This document shows, in pieces, positions 1 to 8,286 of a stretch of DNA of 64,000 nt. Every line of letters starts with the position of its first letter. Within the stretch, counting starts at the first letter, position 1. Source of the DNA: JAYFNU01 sp034933305 (GTDB taxonomy: Bacteria > Bacillota > Clostridia > Oscillospirales > Ruminococcaceae); assembly GCA_034933305.1 (NCBI GenBank), contig JAYFNU010000008.1, positions 92,291-156,290 on the forward strand, read 5' to 3'. A program made the position numbers and the translations under genes. The notes below the pieces were generated by a model. It was not told where the DNA came from, did no database searches, and was given only the letters and a program-made list of their open reading frames with translations.

Positions 1-487
1 CCATCGGCGCGCAGCTGCCGCAGATGACCGCCCGCCTGCGCCGGCGCTCGGCGCACATGGCGACCGACTCGGCCGCGGCGCTCGCGCCGTCGTAGACCGA
101 CGCGTTCGATACGTCCATGCCCGTCAGCTCGCACATCTGGGTCTGGTATTCGAAAATAGACTGCAGCACGCCCTGGCTGATCTCGGCCTGGTACGGCGTG
201 TAGGCGGTCAGAAACTCCTCCTTCGAGGTGACGCTTTTGACGATCGCGGGGATGTAGTGATCGTAGGCGCCCGCCCCGCGGAAAATGCTCTTATAGATCT
301 TGTTCGCGCCGGCATACGCCGCCATGACCGCGGCGACCTCCAGCTCGCTCCTGCCCGGTTCGAGCGGCAGCGGGCCCACGAACATGCTCTGCGGCACATT
401 GTCGTAGAGCGCGCGCGGCGACGTCACGCCGAGCGCCGCGAGCATCTTCTCCCGCTCGGCCGGCGTCGAGGGAACGTAGCTTCCCAT
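1..487 (-). CDS. gcvPA: Glycine dehydrogenase (decarboxylating) subunit 1, N-terminal part (gene runs off the window)
   Basis: This is the 5' part (162 codons) of the alpha half of the split P-protein. With GcvPB it decarboxylates glycine on pyridoxal phosphate and passes the aminomethyl group to lipoyl-GcvH. The start ATG (485-487) has a purine-rich ribosome site, AAGAAGGGGG, just upstream. The opening residues MGSYVPSTPAEREKML and the later FLTAYTPYQAEISQG stretch are typical of GcvPA, as is GAGAYDHYIP around residues 72-81. It is the third gene of a minus-strand gcvT-gcvH-gcvPA operon and starts 32 bp after the gcvH stop codon. The C-terminal part and GcvPB lie outside the window, so the split-P architecture is inferred from family similarity rather than seen in full. 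Confidence 0.93.
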   Translation of the reverse strand, partial: MGSYVPSTPAEREKMLAALGVTSPRALYDNVPQSMFVGPLPLEPGRSELEVAAVMAAYAGANKIYKSIFRGAGAYDHYIPAIVKSVTSKEEFLTAYTPYQAEISQGVLQSIFEYQTQMCELTGMDVSNASVYDGASAAAESVAMCAERRRRRAVICGSCAPM

Positions 488-519
488 GCGAAAGCCCCCT
501 TCTTATTTGATTGACCGCG

Positions 520-900
520 TCAGTGCGCGGACGCCGCGCAGTGCGCTTCGTACGCCTGCGCCGACAGCAGTTCCGCCGTGTCCGTGACGTCGCCGACTTC
601 GACGAACCACGCGCCGTACGGATCGGCGTTGATGGTCTGCGGCGCGTCGAGCAGCGCCTCGTTGACGGCGACGACCGTCCCCGTCACGGGGCTGTAAATG
701 TCGGACACCGCCTTGACCGACTCGACGTCGGCAAAGACCTCGCCCGCCGTCACGGGATCGCCCGCCTGCGGCAGGTTGACGAAGACGAGATCGCCGAGCT
801 CCGACTGCGCGAAGTCGGAGATGCCGATCTTCACGGTGTCCCCCTCCCGGCTGAGCCATTCGTGCGTCTTCGCGTATTGCAGTTCCTTCGGATAATTCAT
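520..900 (-). CDS. gcvH: Glycine cleavage system H protein
   Basis: A 126-residue lipoyl carrier that shuttles the aminomethyl intermediate between the P and T proteins and the reduced lipoyl arm to dihydrolipoamide dehydrogenase. The lipoylated lysine is Lys63 in the motif ADVESVKAVSD, within the usual beta-hammerhead fold, and the length is normal for the family. An upstream alternative start would add five residues, but the ATG at 898-900 has a GGAGG box six bases before it, so this start is preferred. It lies 39 bp downstream of gcvT and is clearly co-transcribed with it. No L-protein gene is visible nearby, so dihydrolipoamide dehydrogenase must come from another locus. Confidence 0.96.
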   Translation of the reverse strand: MNYPKELQYAKTHEWLSREGDTVKIGISDFAQSELGDLVFVNLPQAGDPVTAGEVFADVESVKAVSDIYSPVTGTVVAVNEALLDAPQTINADPYGAWFVEVGDVTDTAELLSAQAYEAHCAASAH

Positions 901-939
901 AAACGCCTCCAGCATAAAATAATTTCAGCAGCAGACGGG

Positions 940-2028
940 CTATTTCGCCCGCTTGTAGAAGGGCAGCGGCACGACTTCGACCTCGACGCGGCGTCCGCGG
1001 ACGTCGGCCTCGAGCTTCGTGCCGGCGGCGGCATGCGCCTTGTCGACGAGCGCCATGGCCACGGGATAGCCGAGGAAGGGCGCATGGGTTCCCGAGGTGG
1101 AGCGGCCGACGGGCGCGGCGCCGTCCCAGATGTCGCAGTGCTCGCGCACGATGCCGCGGCCGGTGACCCGCAGCCCGACGCGGCAGACGGCCGGCATCCC
1201 CTTCGCGAGCAGCGCCGCCCGGCCGACGAAATCGGCCTTTTCCATTTTGACGCCGAAATCGAGTCCCGTCTCGAGCGGCGTGATCGTCTCGTCCATCTCG
1301 TGGCCGTACAGCGGCATCGCCGCTTCCAGCCGCAGCGTGTCGCGCGCGCCGAGCCCGCAGGGCAGCAGGCCGTCCGCCGCGCCCGCGGCGAGCAGCGCGT
1401 TCCACACCGCCGGCGCGTCGGCGTTCGCCACGTAGATTTCATAGCCGAGCTCGCCGGTGTAGCCCGTGCGCGAGACGACCGCCTCAGCGCCCGCGACGCG
1501 CACGCCGTGCCGGAACGTGTAATACTTTTCGGGGATGTCGCCCTCGGCGCACACCCGCAGCAGGATCTGGCGGGACAGCGGTCCCTGCAGCGCGACTTCC
1601 GCCGTTTCGTCCGAGATGTCCGTGAAGCGCACGTCGCCCGACAGGTGCGCGCGCATCCACGCGACGTCCTTGTCCCGGTTGCCGGCGTTGACGACCACCA
1701 TGTACTTTTCGGGGCCGTATTTGTAGACGATCAGATCGTCGACGCACCCGCCCGCGTCGTTGCACATGACGCTGTAGCGGACCTTCCCGTCCGGCATGTC
1801 CGTGAAATCGTTCGTCAGCAGCGCGTTGAGGTTGGCGAGCGCGTCGGGTCCCTCGTACAGCACCTCGCCCATGTGCGACACGTCGAACAGGCCCGCTTTT
1901 TCGCGCACGGCCATGTGCTCGGCGATGACGCCCGCGCCGTACTGGACCGGCAGCAGCCATCCCGCAAAGGGCACGATCTTTCCGCCGAGCTTTTCGTGTT
2001 CCGCATACAGCGGCGTTTTCCGTTCCAT
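940..2028 (-). CDS. gcvT: Aminomethyltransferase (glycine cleavage T protein)
   Basis: A 362-residue tetrahydrofolate-dependent T protein. It releases ammonia from aminomethyl-lipoyl-GcvH and makes 5,10-methylene-THF. The N-terminus (TPLYAEHEKLGGKIVPFAGW) and the segments LFDVSHMGEV and GYTGELGYEIYV are diagnostic, and the length is standard. It is the first gene of the operon and is preceded by an AAGGGGAGA ribosome site. A good sigma-A promoter lies about 40 bases upstream. The leader that this promoter implies is only about 30 nt long, so there is no room for the glycine riboswitch that often controls this operon in Firmicutes. Confidence 0.96.
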   Translation of the reverse strand: MERKTPLYAEHEKLGGKIVPFAGWLLPVQYGAGVIAEHMAVREKAGLFDVSHMGEVLYEGPDALANLNALLTNDFTDMPDGKVRYSVMCNDAGGCVDDLIVYKYGPEKYMVVVNAGNRDKDVAWMRAHLSGDVRFTDISDETAEVALQGPLSRQILLRVCAEGDIPEKYYTFRHGVRVAGAEAVVSRTGYTGELGYEIYVANADAPAVWNALLAAGAADGLLPCGLGARDTLRLEAAMPLYGHEMDETITPLETGLDFGVKMEKADFVGRAALLAKGMPAVCRVGLRVTGRGIVREHCDIWDGAAPVGRSTSGTHAPFLGYPVAMALVDKAHAAAGTKLEADVRGRRVEVEVVPLPFYKRAK

Positions 2029-2065
2029 GCGATCTCCCCTTTTCCACTATTCTATTCCTGTTTCA

Positions 2066-2094
2066 AGTGTAGCAATCCCCCCGCCGCGCGTCAA
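2066..2094 (-). promoter_or_regulatory. Sigma-A-type promoter of the gcvT-gcvH-gcvPA operon
   Basis: On the minus strand, TTGACG (-35, 2089-2094) and TACACT (-10, 2066-2071) are separated by exactly 17 bp. The predicted start of transcription is near 2059, which gives a short leader before gcvT. Confidence 0.7.
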
Positions 2095-2172
2095 TGAACG
2101 GGATTGCCGAAAATTTCCGCGATTTCTCTACAAAACAACAAGGGCGCCCGAGGGAGTCCGCTGCACACGGAC

Positions 2173-2211
2173 AAAAAAACGCCGGAGCGGACGTGCCGCC
2201 GGCGTCTTTTT
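2173..2211 (-). terminator. Rho-independent terminator downstream of rqcH (T-runs on both sides)
   Basis: ACGCCGG (2179-2185) pairs with CCGGCGT (2199-2205). A run of seven T follows on the minus strand and a run of six T on the plus strand. It separates the rqcH transcript from the gcvT promoter. Confidence 0.75.
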
Positions 2212-2353
2212 TGGGTATTCGGCAGCCGCGCTCGCGCCGGCCGGACACAAGGCCGACACAGAGCCCGCGCACGTCGAAGCCGGGGATATTTTCGCGGTTG
2301 AGACCGATCATGTCGGCGTGGGAGATGCCGCGCCTGCGTCATCTCCGCTCCCT
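2206..2353. other. Spacer between rqcH and its terminator, no convincing gene
   Basis: The whole rqcH-gcvT gap is about 325 bp and holds the gcvT promoter and the terminator. The remaining 150 bp are free of stops in two minus-strand frames. A short frame opening at 2311 (MIGLNRENIPGF...) has no convincing ribosome site and runs straight through the terminator hairpin. I see no family resemblance and treat it as non-coding. Confidence 0.4.
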
Positions 2354-4099
2354 TTATTTCTCGGCGAGCGCCTCGACGGTCTTTTCGTCGGGCGTCACGT
2401 AGGCGGTCGAATAGTTCTCGTAATAGACCATGCCGGTCCGCTGGCCGACGGCCTTCTTGACGTTCTTCACGGGCGCGTAGTCGACCGCCACGCGCTCGCC
2501 GCCGCGCAGCGCGCTGTGGTACGCGGCGATCATGGCGGCCTGCGTGTAAGCGAGCGCGGACGGCTCGCGGCCGTCCGTCTGCAGCACGACGTGGCTGCCG
2601 CTCGCGTCCTTGACGTGGAACCAGATGTCCCGCTTGTCGGCGAGCCGCAGCGTCAGCTTTTCGTTCGCCGCGTTGTTCCGTCCGGCGCGCACGGCGCAGC
2701 CGTCGCTCGTGCGGTAGAGCGCATACTCGCCCGTGCGGCGCTGCTTTTTCTGCTCCTTGTACTTGAACCCGCGCAGATAGCCGGCGTCCTTGAGCTCCCG
2801 GCGGATGAGCAGGAAATCCTCCTCCGAGCGCGCCTCCGTGATCTCGTATTTGACCGACGCGAGATACTCGATCTCCTGCTCGCCCTGCTCGATGAGCGAC
2901 GCGAGCATTTTCGCGGCCGTCGTCAGCTTGCGGTATTCCTTGTAATATTTCTGAGCGTTCTCGTTGGGCGTCTTGGCCGTGTCGAGCGGCACGTCGACCG
3001 TCTCGCCCGTGTAGTAGTTGAGCAGCCGAACGGACGGCATGCCCTTCCCGACGGCGTGCAGATTGGCCGTCAGCAGCTCGCCGTACAGCCGTTTCTCCTC
3101 GGCCCGCCCGGTGTCAAGCAGCTCCTGCCGCCGCGCCGCCAGCTTGCGGACCGCGCGGTCGTACAGCGACCCGACCTGCTTTTGCAGGTCGCTCGAGCGC
3201 GTGCGCGCGCGCTCGGCGCGGTCCCGCTCGAGATAGTACGCGTCGAGGAGGCTGCTCGCGGTATCGAAGCGCACCGAGGTCAGCCCCGCGTACTGGGTCA
3301 GCTCGATGAAGCTGAACTCGACGGGCTTTTTGCCGTCGTAGACGATGGACAGATATTCCCCCTCGCCGGCGGCCGCGCCGCGTACCTGCGCGAGGACCGC
3401 GCGCAGCGCGGCGGCCTGCGCGGGCGTCAGGCGGTCCGCGTCGGGGTCGGCGGGATCGGTGCGGCGCGCGATCTCGCGGCAGACGGCGGGGCAAAGCCCC
3501 GCGATGCTGTCGAGCAGCGCGGCCGACAGCGGCTTCTGCTTTTTCTGCACGGCGGCGAGGATGGCCGCGTCGTCCGCTTCGGCGAAGGACAGCTTGCCGG
3601 CCTGCGCGGGCGGCATGGTGAACGGGACGCCCGGCAGCAGCTGCCGCACGTCGGAGTGGTCGAAGTCGATGCGCTTGAGCGCGTCGATGACCCTGCCCTC
3701 GCCCACGAGCACGATGTTGCTGTAGCGGCCCATCGACTCGACGCTCAGCGTCAGCCGCACGCGGTCGCCGAGCTCGCTCGTCGCGTCGAAATCGACGAAC
3801 AGGATGCGCTCCCCCGGCGCGGCATGGATGGCCGCGACGCGCGCGGTGCCGAGATATTTGCGCAGCAGCATGCAGAAGCCCGGCGGCACCGCCGGATTGT
3901 CGAATTCCTCCCGCGTGATGTGGATGCGCGACGCGCCCGGGCGCGCCGAAATGAAAAGGCGGAAGCTGTCCGTCTGCGTGCGCAGCGCGAAGACGGCCTC
4001 GTCGCGCGCCGGCATGTAGATCTTGTCTACCCGGGCGCCCGCGAGCGCGCGGTCGAGCTCCTGCGCCGTATAGGAAAGCATCGCGGCGTCGAGTGCCAT
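2354..4099 (-). CDS. rqcH: RqcH/Rqc2 homologue, NFACT-family ribosome quality control protein
   Basis: A 581-residue NFACT (NEMF/FbpA/Caliban/Tae2) protein. The family binds obstructed 50S subunits carrying peptidyl-tRNA, recruits Ala-tRNA and adds C-terminal alanine tails that mark stalled peptides for degradation. The NFACT-N domain spans the first 230 residues or so (MALDAAMLSYTAQELDRALA...). A coiled-coil/HhH middle follows at about 250-420 (ERDRAERARTRSSDLQKQ...), and the NFACT-R/RNA-binding segment covers about 440-560, with DIWFHVKDASGSHVVL as the strongest signature. Length is normal. The ATG at 4097-4099 follows GGAGG. It is transcribed alone towards the terminator at 2173-2211. Older databases call such proteins fibronectin-binding. 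Confidence 0.93.
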   Translation of the reverse strand: MALDAAMLSYTAQELDRALAGARVDKIYMPARDEAVFALRTQTDSFRLFISARPGASRIHITREEFDNPAVPPGFCMLLRKYLGTARVAAIHAAPGERILFVDFDATSELGDRVRLTLSVESMGRYSNIVLVGEGRVIDALKRIDFDHSDVRQLLPGVPFTMPPAQAGKLSFAEADDAAILAAVQKKQKPLSAALLDSIAGLCPAVCREIARRTDPADPDADRLTPAQAAALRAVLAQVRGAAAGEGEYLSIVYDGKKPVEFSFIELTQYAGLTSVRFDTASSLLDAYYLERDRAERARTRSSDLQKQVGSLYDRAVRKLAARRQELLDTGRAEEKRLYGELLTANLHAVGKGMPSVRLLNYYTGETVDVPLDTAKTPNENAQKYYKEYRKLTTAAKMLASLIEQGEQEIEYLASVKYEITEARSEEDFLLIRRELKDAGYLRGFKYKEQKKQRRTGEYALYRTSDGCAVRAGRNNAANEKLTLRLADKRDIWFHVKDASGSHVVLQTDGREPSALAYTQAAMIAAYHSALRGGERVAVDYAPVKNVKKAVGQRTGMVYYENYSTAYVTPDEKTVEALAEK

Positions 4100-4182
4100 G
4101 AAAAAACCTCCGAGCGCCGCAAAAATACGGCAGAATTTCAGTCCCCATTATACCGTCGCGGCGTCGGCGCGTCAATCGAACG

Positions 4183-4213
4183 AAAAAGGGCGTCCCGCCG
4201 CCGGGACGCCCTT
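4183..4213 (-). terminator. Terminator of the YeaQ/GlsB-type membrane protein gene
   Basis: A perfect 10-bp stem (4188-4197 with 4202-4211, GGGCGTCCCG) has a 4-nt loop and is followed by five T on the minus strand. It lies 15 bp after the stop codon of the gene at 4229-4477. Confidence 0.85.
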
Positions 4214-4228
4214 TCGCCGCAAAAAAGT

Positions 4229-4477
4229 TTATTTGTGCTTCTTGAAGATGAGCCGATAGAGCAGGACCAGCACGACGGCGCCGATGGCTCCCGTGATGAT
4301 GCTGCCGATGATGCCGCCGCCGAACGAGATGCCCAGCAGTCCGAACAGCCAGTTGCCGACAAGGCCGCCCGCGAGACCGATGAGGATGTTCCACAGGATG
4401 CTGCCCTTGCTGCCCACGAGCACGCCCGCGAGCCAGCCGGCAAGCGCGCCGACGACCAGAGAAATCAGAATTTCCAT
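4229..4477 (-). CDS. GlsB/YeaQ/YmgE-family small membrane protein
   Basis: An 82-residue protein made almost entirely of three hydrophobic, glycine-rich segments (about residues 2-22, 27-48 and 52-75) with a short basic tail ending FKKHK. This is the transglycosylase-associated protein family (YeaQ/YmgE; GlsB in Gram-positives), commonly linked to envelope stress although the molecular function is unknown. It has its own promoter (4509-4536), an AGGAGG ribosome site and its own terminator, so it is a single-gene unit. Confidence 0.85.
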   Translation of the reverse strand: MEILISLVVGALAGWLAGVLVGSKGSILWNILIGLAGGLVGNWLFGLLGISFGGGIIGSIITGAIGAVVLVLLYRLIFKKHK

Positions 4478-4508
4478 AAACTAAAACCTCCTCGCTAATT
4501 TTGTCTAC

Positions 4509-4536
4509 ATTATAGCCCCCTTCAACTTAAATGCAA
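4509..4536 (-). promoter_or_regulatory. Promoter of the YeaQ/GlsB-type gene
   Basis: On the minus strand a perfect TATAAT (4509-4514) lies 16 bp from TTGCAT (4531-4536). The leader is about 25 nt. Confidence 0.7.
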
Positions 4537-4594
4537 CTGAATTTGAAAATTATTCCAGCCGAATGTGCGGAAAACGGCGGCAAATAAGCCGGTT

Positions 4595-5293
4595 TTACTC
4601 CCTTACGCGCACCGCGACGACCGCGAGGCGCCCGTTTTCGACGTGGTGCGAGCAGGTCGACAGGGTCAGCAGAACGTCGCCGTAGCGCGGCCGCAGCGGG
4701 CTGTCGAACGCGGACAGCGACCGCACGCCCCGCACATACTCGTCGAACTCCTCCTCGCTGTCGAGCGACGCGTGCTGGTAGTATTTGAACACGACGTCCG
4801 TGCGGCTGTAGACCCGCGACAGAAAGACGGCGAAGACCTCGTAGTACGACGTCTCCTCGAGCGTGCTGAAGCGGATGCGCGGGTGGGCTTCGCGGTATTC
4901 GTCGTCGAGATAGGATTTCAGCGAGCCGAACATCGTCCCGTCGCAGGTGTTGTGGCCGTAGATAAAATAGCCCCTTGCGCCGTCGGCGGGATCGCACGCC
5001 GCGTCGAGGAACGGGACGCCGAAGATGTCGTATTTCCCGGCAACATTGCGGCGCAGGTATCGTTCCGGTTCGGCGGGCGTGTACATGACGGGATAGTCGA
5101 TCGGCGTTCCCTCGATGCGAACCCAGCCCGCGACATCGGGATTGCGCCTGTGCAGCGCCGCGCAGGCCGCGGGCGGCGGGCTTTGGGCGGGCGCGGCGAC
5201 CGTGTATGCGGCCGCCTGTTTTTCGGGCGTCCGCGGCGCGCAGCCCGAAAGCAGCAGGCAAACGGCGAACGCCGCGGCGAGGATGCGCCGCAT
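4595..5293 (-). CDS. srtB: Class B sortase
   Basis: A 232-residue cysteine transpeptidase that attaches surface proteins to the cell wall. The N-terminus is a signal/anchor (MRRILAAAFAVCLLLSGCAP) containing a lipobox-like LLLSGC. The extracellular SrtB fold begins near residue 50 (NPDVAGWVRIEGTPIDYPVM). The catalytic triad is visible: His114 in IYGHNTCDGT, Cys214 in TLSTCSHH and Arg229 near the C-terminus. The gene starts 3 bp after the surface-protein stop codon, so the two are probably one transcript. That upstream protein ends in a TPDTG motif, hydrophobic stretch and basic tail, making it the obvious cognate substrate. Confidence 0.9.
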   Translation of the reverse strand: MRRILAAAFAVCLLLSGCAPRTPEKQAAAYTVAAPAQSPPPAACAALHRRNPDVAGWVRIEGTPIDYPVMYTPAEPERYLRRNVAGKYDIFGVPFLDAACDPADGARGYFIYGHNTCDGTMFGSLKSYLDDEYREAHPRIRFSTLEETSYYEVFAVFLSRVYSRTDVVFKYYQHASLDSEEEFDEYVRGVRSLSAFDSPLRPRYGDVLLTLSTCSHHVENGRLAVVAVRVRE

Positions 5294-5296
5294 ACG

Positions 5297-6898
5297 TCAC
5301 TGCCTCCTGCGGCGGGCGCGCAGCGCGCACGCCGCGGTCAGCAGCGCAGCCGGCAGCCCCGCGGCCGGCGGGAACGCCCCCGCGGCCGGCACGCCGGTGT
5401 CCGGCGTGCTGTCGAGATCGGGCGCCGCGGCATTTTTGCCGAAGCTCCCCTCGAGCGCCACGTCCTTGTCCGGCATGACGAAGGTGCCGCCGCTCACGGC
5501 CGCGTCCGCCGTCTTCCACCCCGAAAAGGTGTAGCCGGACAGCGACGGCGCGCCCTTCACCCGCACGAGCGCGCCCGCGGTATAGCTCTCGGCGTCCGGC
5601 AGCGCGGGCGCGCCGGACGGGATCGCTCCGGCGTAGGCGTACGTGACGGCATACAGCCGCGCGAAGCTGCCCGTGAAGACGACGGCCCGCGCGGGCATGT
5701 CGAATTCCCCGCCGGCGACAGCCGCGTCCGCCGTCGTCCAGCCGCTGAACACATACCCCGCGAGCGGCGGCGCCGCCGCGACGCTCACCCGGGCGCCCGC
5801 CGCCTACGACTGCGCGGCGGGCGGCGCGGGGGCGCCCGCGGGCACATCGCCCGCGTAGACATAGGTGACATCGTACCGCGCCGGCGCGGCCGCGGTGAAG
5901 GCGCCCGTGAAGACGACGGCCTTCGCGGGCATGTCGAATTCGCCGTCGGCGACGACTGCGTCCGCCGTCGTCCAGCCGCTGAACACATACCCCGCGAGCG
6001 ACGGCGCCGCCGCGACGCTCACCCGGGCGCCCGCCTTGTACGATCGCGCGGCGGGCAGCGCGGGCGCGCCCGCGGGCACCTCGCCCGTGTAGCGGTACGT
6101 CACGCTGCAGCGGGGCTTCGGCGAAAACGTGCCGGTCAGCAGCACATCCCCGCCCGGCATGGAAAAAACGCCCGCCGTGAGCTCCGCGTCCCGCGTGCTC
6201 CAGCCGGAAAAGTCGTAATCCCCGGACGAGGGCGCGGCGGCGGCCGTCACGGTATCTCCCTGCGCATGCCGCTCGGGCGCGGGGACCGGCGGCGCCGCGG
6301 CGGGCACATCGCCCCCGTACGCATACCGCACGGTATACAGTTTCGAAAAGCCGCCCTTCAGGACGACGCCGTGCGCCGGCATGGAAAACGTCCCGTCGGT
6401 CACCTCGAGCTCCGGCACCGACCAGCCGCTGAACTCATAGCCGTCGAACGACGGCGCCGCCGCGACGGCGACGGCCGCCCCGGCCTTATAGGATTTCTCC
6501 GCCGGCAGCGCGGGCGCGCCGGGCGGAACGACGCCCGTGTACTGATAGGTCACGGCGTACCTTTGCGGCGCGGCGACATCCGTCAGCCGCACATACAGCG
6601 TCCCGCAGGCGTCTTTCGTGATCTCAAGGTCGCCGCGCACGGCGCTGTACGTTTCGCCGTCCGGCCACAGCAGCGAGACGCCCGTGATCCCGCCGGGGTC
6701 GCGCAGCGGGCCCGACCAGCCCCAGCCGGCCTTTGTTTCGACGCACGGCGCGGGCGCGTCCGCGAAGAGGAGCTGAACCTCGCTCACATCGTCGGGAACG
6801 CCGAGCACATAGATCACCGTTCTCGGCAGCGCGAGGGCGGCGGCGGGAAGGAGCGCGAGCATCACTGCCAGCGCAAGCAGCGCGCAGAATTTTTTCAT
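5297..6898 (-). pseudogene. InlB-repeat surface protein with sortase signal, interrupted by an in-frame amber codon
   Basis: A single frame of 533 codons encodes a secreted, wall-anchored adhesin-like protein. It starts with a signal peptide (MKKFCALLALAVMLALLP) behind a GAGGAG ribosome site. A short unique domain and five tandem InlB B-type repeats (Flg_new/Listeria-Bacteroides type, each with the core YxFSGW) follow. The end is TPDTG, a hydrophobic segment and RARRRRQ. One TAG codon at 5804-5806 lies inside repeat 4, after 364 codons, where the neighbouring repeats carry tyrosine (SYKAGA). Without suppression the product would be secreted but would lack the anchor. There is no frameshift, so this may be a recent nonsense mutation, a phase-variable or misread base, or a suppressed codon. 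The gene sits directly upstream of srtB. Confidence 0.8.
5438..6567 (-). repeat. Five tandem InlB B-repeat coding units
   Basis: Five units of roughly 70-75 codons each start with a pattern like Y-x-V-T-Y-x-Y-x-G-x-(V/I)-P and contain FSGW and a later (F/V)xMP...VxFxGxF motif. Units 3 and 4 are nearly identical at the DNA level, which suggests recent duplication or gene conversion. The amber codon falls in unit 4. Confidence 0.85.
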
Positions 6899-6922
6899 GT
6901 GCGGTTTCTCCTCAGCGTTTTG

Positions 6923-6942
6923 CCGGCGGCCTTCGCCGCCGG
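6923..6942 (-). promoter_or_regulatory. Stem-loop in the leader of the surface-protein gene
   Basis: CCGGCGGC (6923-6930) pairs with GCCGCCGG (6935-6942) around a CTTC loop, about 25 nt upstream of the start codon. It could affect mRNA stability or initiation; no function can be read from sequence. Confidence 0.4.
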
Positions 6943-7079
6943 TAAAAGAAGGATACCGCGCCGCCCGCGCGCAGTCCGTCGCAAGCCGTTTGGGGTTCAT
7001 TGTAAGCTTTTGGAGCATCGGGGCGGCCCGGACGAGAGCCGCCTGCATCCTGTCGCAAAAGCGCCCCGCGCAGCACAAA

Positions 7080-7104
7080 GCGCCGCCGGCGATGCCGGCG
7101 GCGC
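7080..7104. terminator. Strong GC hairpin between the dehydrogenase operon and the surface-protein locus
   Basis: A perfect 11-bp stem (7080-7090 with 7094-7104, GCGCCGCCGGC) has a 3-nt loop and is flanked by short A and T runs (AAA before, TTT after). It lies 130 bp past the stop of the gene at 7234-8193. It is a plausible terminator, but its T-run is short on both strands. Confidence 0.5.
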
Positions 7105-7233
7105 TTTCTCAGAAAATCCGCAGCGCAGGAAAATGCATGCTCTCAGCCTGTTGCCCCGCAGCGCATGCGGCACCCGGCGCAGAGGGTTTTCCCCTGCGCC
7201 GGCGTGCGCGAATCCCGATGCGCCGTTCTCTCT

Positions 7234-8193
7234 TCACGGATCGACGACGTTTTGCGGATGCCCGGCGGCGAAGGCGCCGAGATTCTCCGACACGATGCGC
7301 AGCATCCGCGCGCGCGTCTCGTAGGGCACCCACGCGATGTGCGGGGTTATGTAGCAGTTCTTCGCCCCGAGCAGCGCGTTGTCGTGCCGGATGGGCTCCG
7401 TCGAGGCGACGTCCACCCCCGCGCCGCGGACTTTGCCGCTGTTGAGGGCGTCCGCGAGATCCCGCTCGTTGACAAGGCCGCCGCGGGCGATATTGATGAG
7501 GATGACGCCGTCCTTCATCTTCGCGATGTTCTCCCGGCGGATGATCTCCCGCGTGTCGTCCGTGAGCGGGCAGGCGGTCAGGATCACGTCGGCGCGCGCG
7601 AAGATCTCGTCCGCGCCGGACGCGCGGCAGACCTTCGGGCAGACGTCCGCGCGCATATGGGGGTCGAAGGCGAGGACCTTCATGCCGAACGCATCGGCGA
7701 TGCGCCCCGCGCGCTGTCCGATGCGGCCGTAGCCGATGATGCCCATCGTCTTGTCGAGCAGCTCCGTGTGCGGTGCGAGCCAGAAGCACCAGTCGGGCGC
7801 CTTCTCCCACGCGCCGTTGTAAACGGCGGCGCTGTGCATCCCCACGAGATTGCAGATCTCCAGCAGCAGCGCGAACGCCATCTGCGCGACCGCCTCGGTG
7901 CTGTAGCCGGGCACGTTGCAGACCGTGATGCCGTGCTCCCGCGCCGCGCGAAGGTCGACGACGTTGTAGCCCGTCGACAGCAGCCCGATATAGCTGAGGT
8001 TCGGGCACTTTTCAAACACCGCGCGCCCGAGCTCCACCTTGCTCGAGATGACCGCGTCGGCGTCGCCGATCCGTTCGGCGACCAGCGCCGGCGGCGTGCG
8101 GTCGTAGATCCGCGTCGGCCCGTATTTTGTCACGCCGTCCCACGGGATGTCCCCGGGGTCGGTCGCGTATGCATCCAGTATCACGATCTTCAT
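7234..8193 (-). CDS. D-2-hydroxyacid dehydrogenase (NAD-dependent, hydroxypyruvate/glycerate type)
   Basis: A 319-residue member of the D-isomer-specific 2-hydroxyacid dehydrogenases. The Rossmann motif GYGRIG is at residues 154-159. The catalytic set Arg237 (NIARGG), Glu266 (STEPIR) and His285 (TPHIAW) is complete. The start MKIVILDAYATDPGD at 8193 follows AAGGAGG. It is last in the minus-strand metabolic operon and is a close paralogue of the gene immediately upstream; the two share the unusual opening MKIVILDxY. With a tartronate-semialdehyde-reductase-like enzyme in the same operon, reduction of hydroxypyruvate or glyoxylate is the likeliest role, but substrate specificity cannot be read from sequence. 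Confidence 0.85.
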   Translation of the reverse strand: MKIVILDAYATDPGDIPWDGVTKYGPTRIYDRTPPALVAERIGDADAVISSKVELGRAVFEKCPNLSYIGLLSTGYNVVDLRAAREHGITVCNVPGYSTEAVAQMAFALLLEICNLVGMHSAAVYNGAWEKAPDWCFWLAPHTELLDKTMGIIGYGRIGQRAGRIADAFGMKVLAFDPHMRADVCPKVCRASGADEIFARADVILTACPLTDDTREIIRRENIAKMKDGVILINIARGGLVNERDLADALNSGKVRGAGVDVASTEPIRHDNALLGAKNCYITPHIAWVPYETRARMLRIVSENLGAFAAGHPQNVVDP

Positions 8194-8237
8194 CTGTCCG
8201 TTCCTCCTTTGTCGCGGCGGCATTTTTGCCGGAAAAG

Positions 8238-8276
8238 CCGCGCGCCCGGGGCCCGCAGGGGCGCCCGGGCGCGCGG
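8238..8276 (-). promoter_or_regulatory. Intercistronic 13-bp stem-loop between the two dehydrogenase genes
   Basis: CCGCGCGCCCGGG (8238-8250) is perfectly complementary to 8264-8276, with a 13-nt loop. On the minus strand it is followed by CTTTTCC, so it may act as a weak terminator or an mRNA-processing and stability element lowering expression of the last gene. Confidence 0.55.
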
Positions 8277-8286
8277 TGAAGGTTCC

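Noticed and set aside
2029..2100. Glycine riboswitch upstream of gcvT
   Set aside because: The promoter at 2066-2094 leaves only about 30 nt of leader, far too short for a glycine aptamer, and no aptamer-like pairing was found.
2063..2342. Short minus-strand frames between rqcH and gcvT
   Set aside because: They have no convincing ribosome site and run through the terminator hairpin; no family resemblance was seen.
1796..4498. Very long plus-strand open frame (about 900 codons) opposite gcvT and rqcH
   Set aside because: High GC content suppresses stop codons on the opposite strand. The minus strand encodes recognisable rqcH and gcvT with ribosome sites and terminators, and the plus frame has Arg/Ala-rich low-complexity translation. 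The same applies to 4565-7324 (plus) and 26172-28754 (minus).
5804..5806. Amber codon read as pyrrolysine
   Set aside because: Neighbouring repeats have tyrosine at this position and no pyl genes or methylamine enzymes are in view; a nonsense mutation or base error is simpler.
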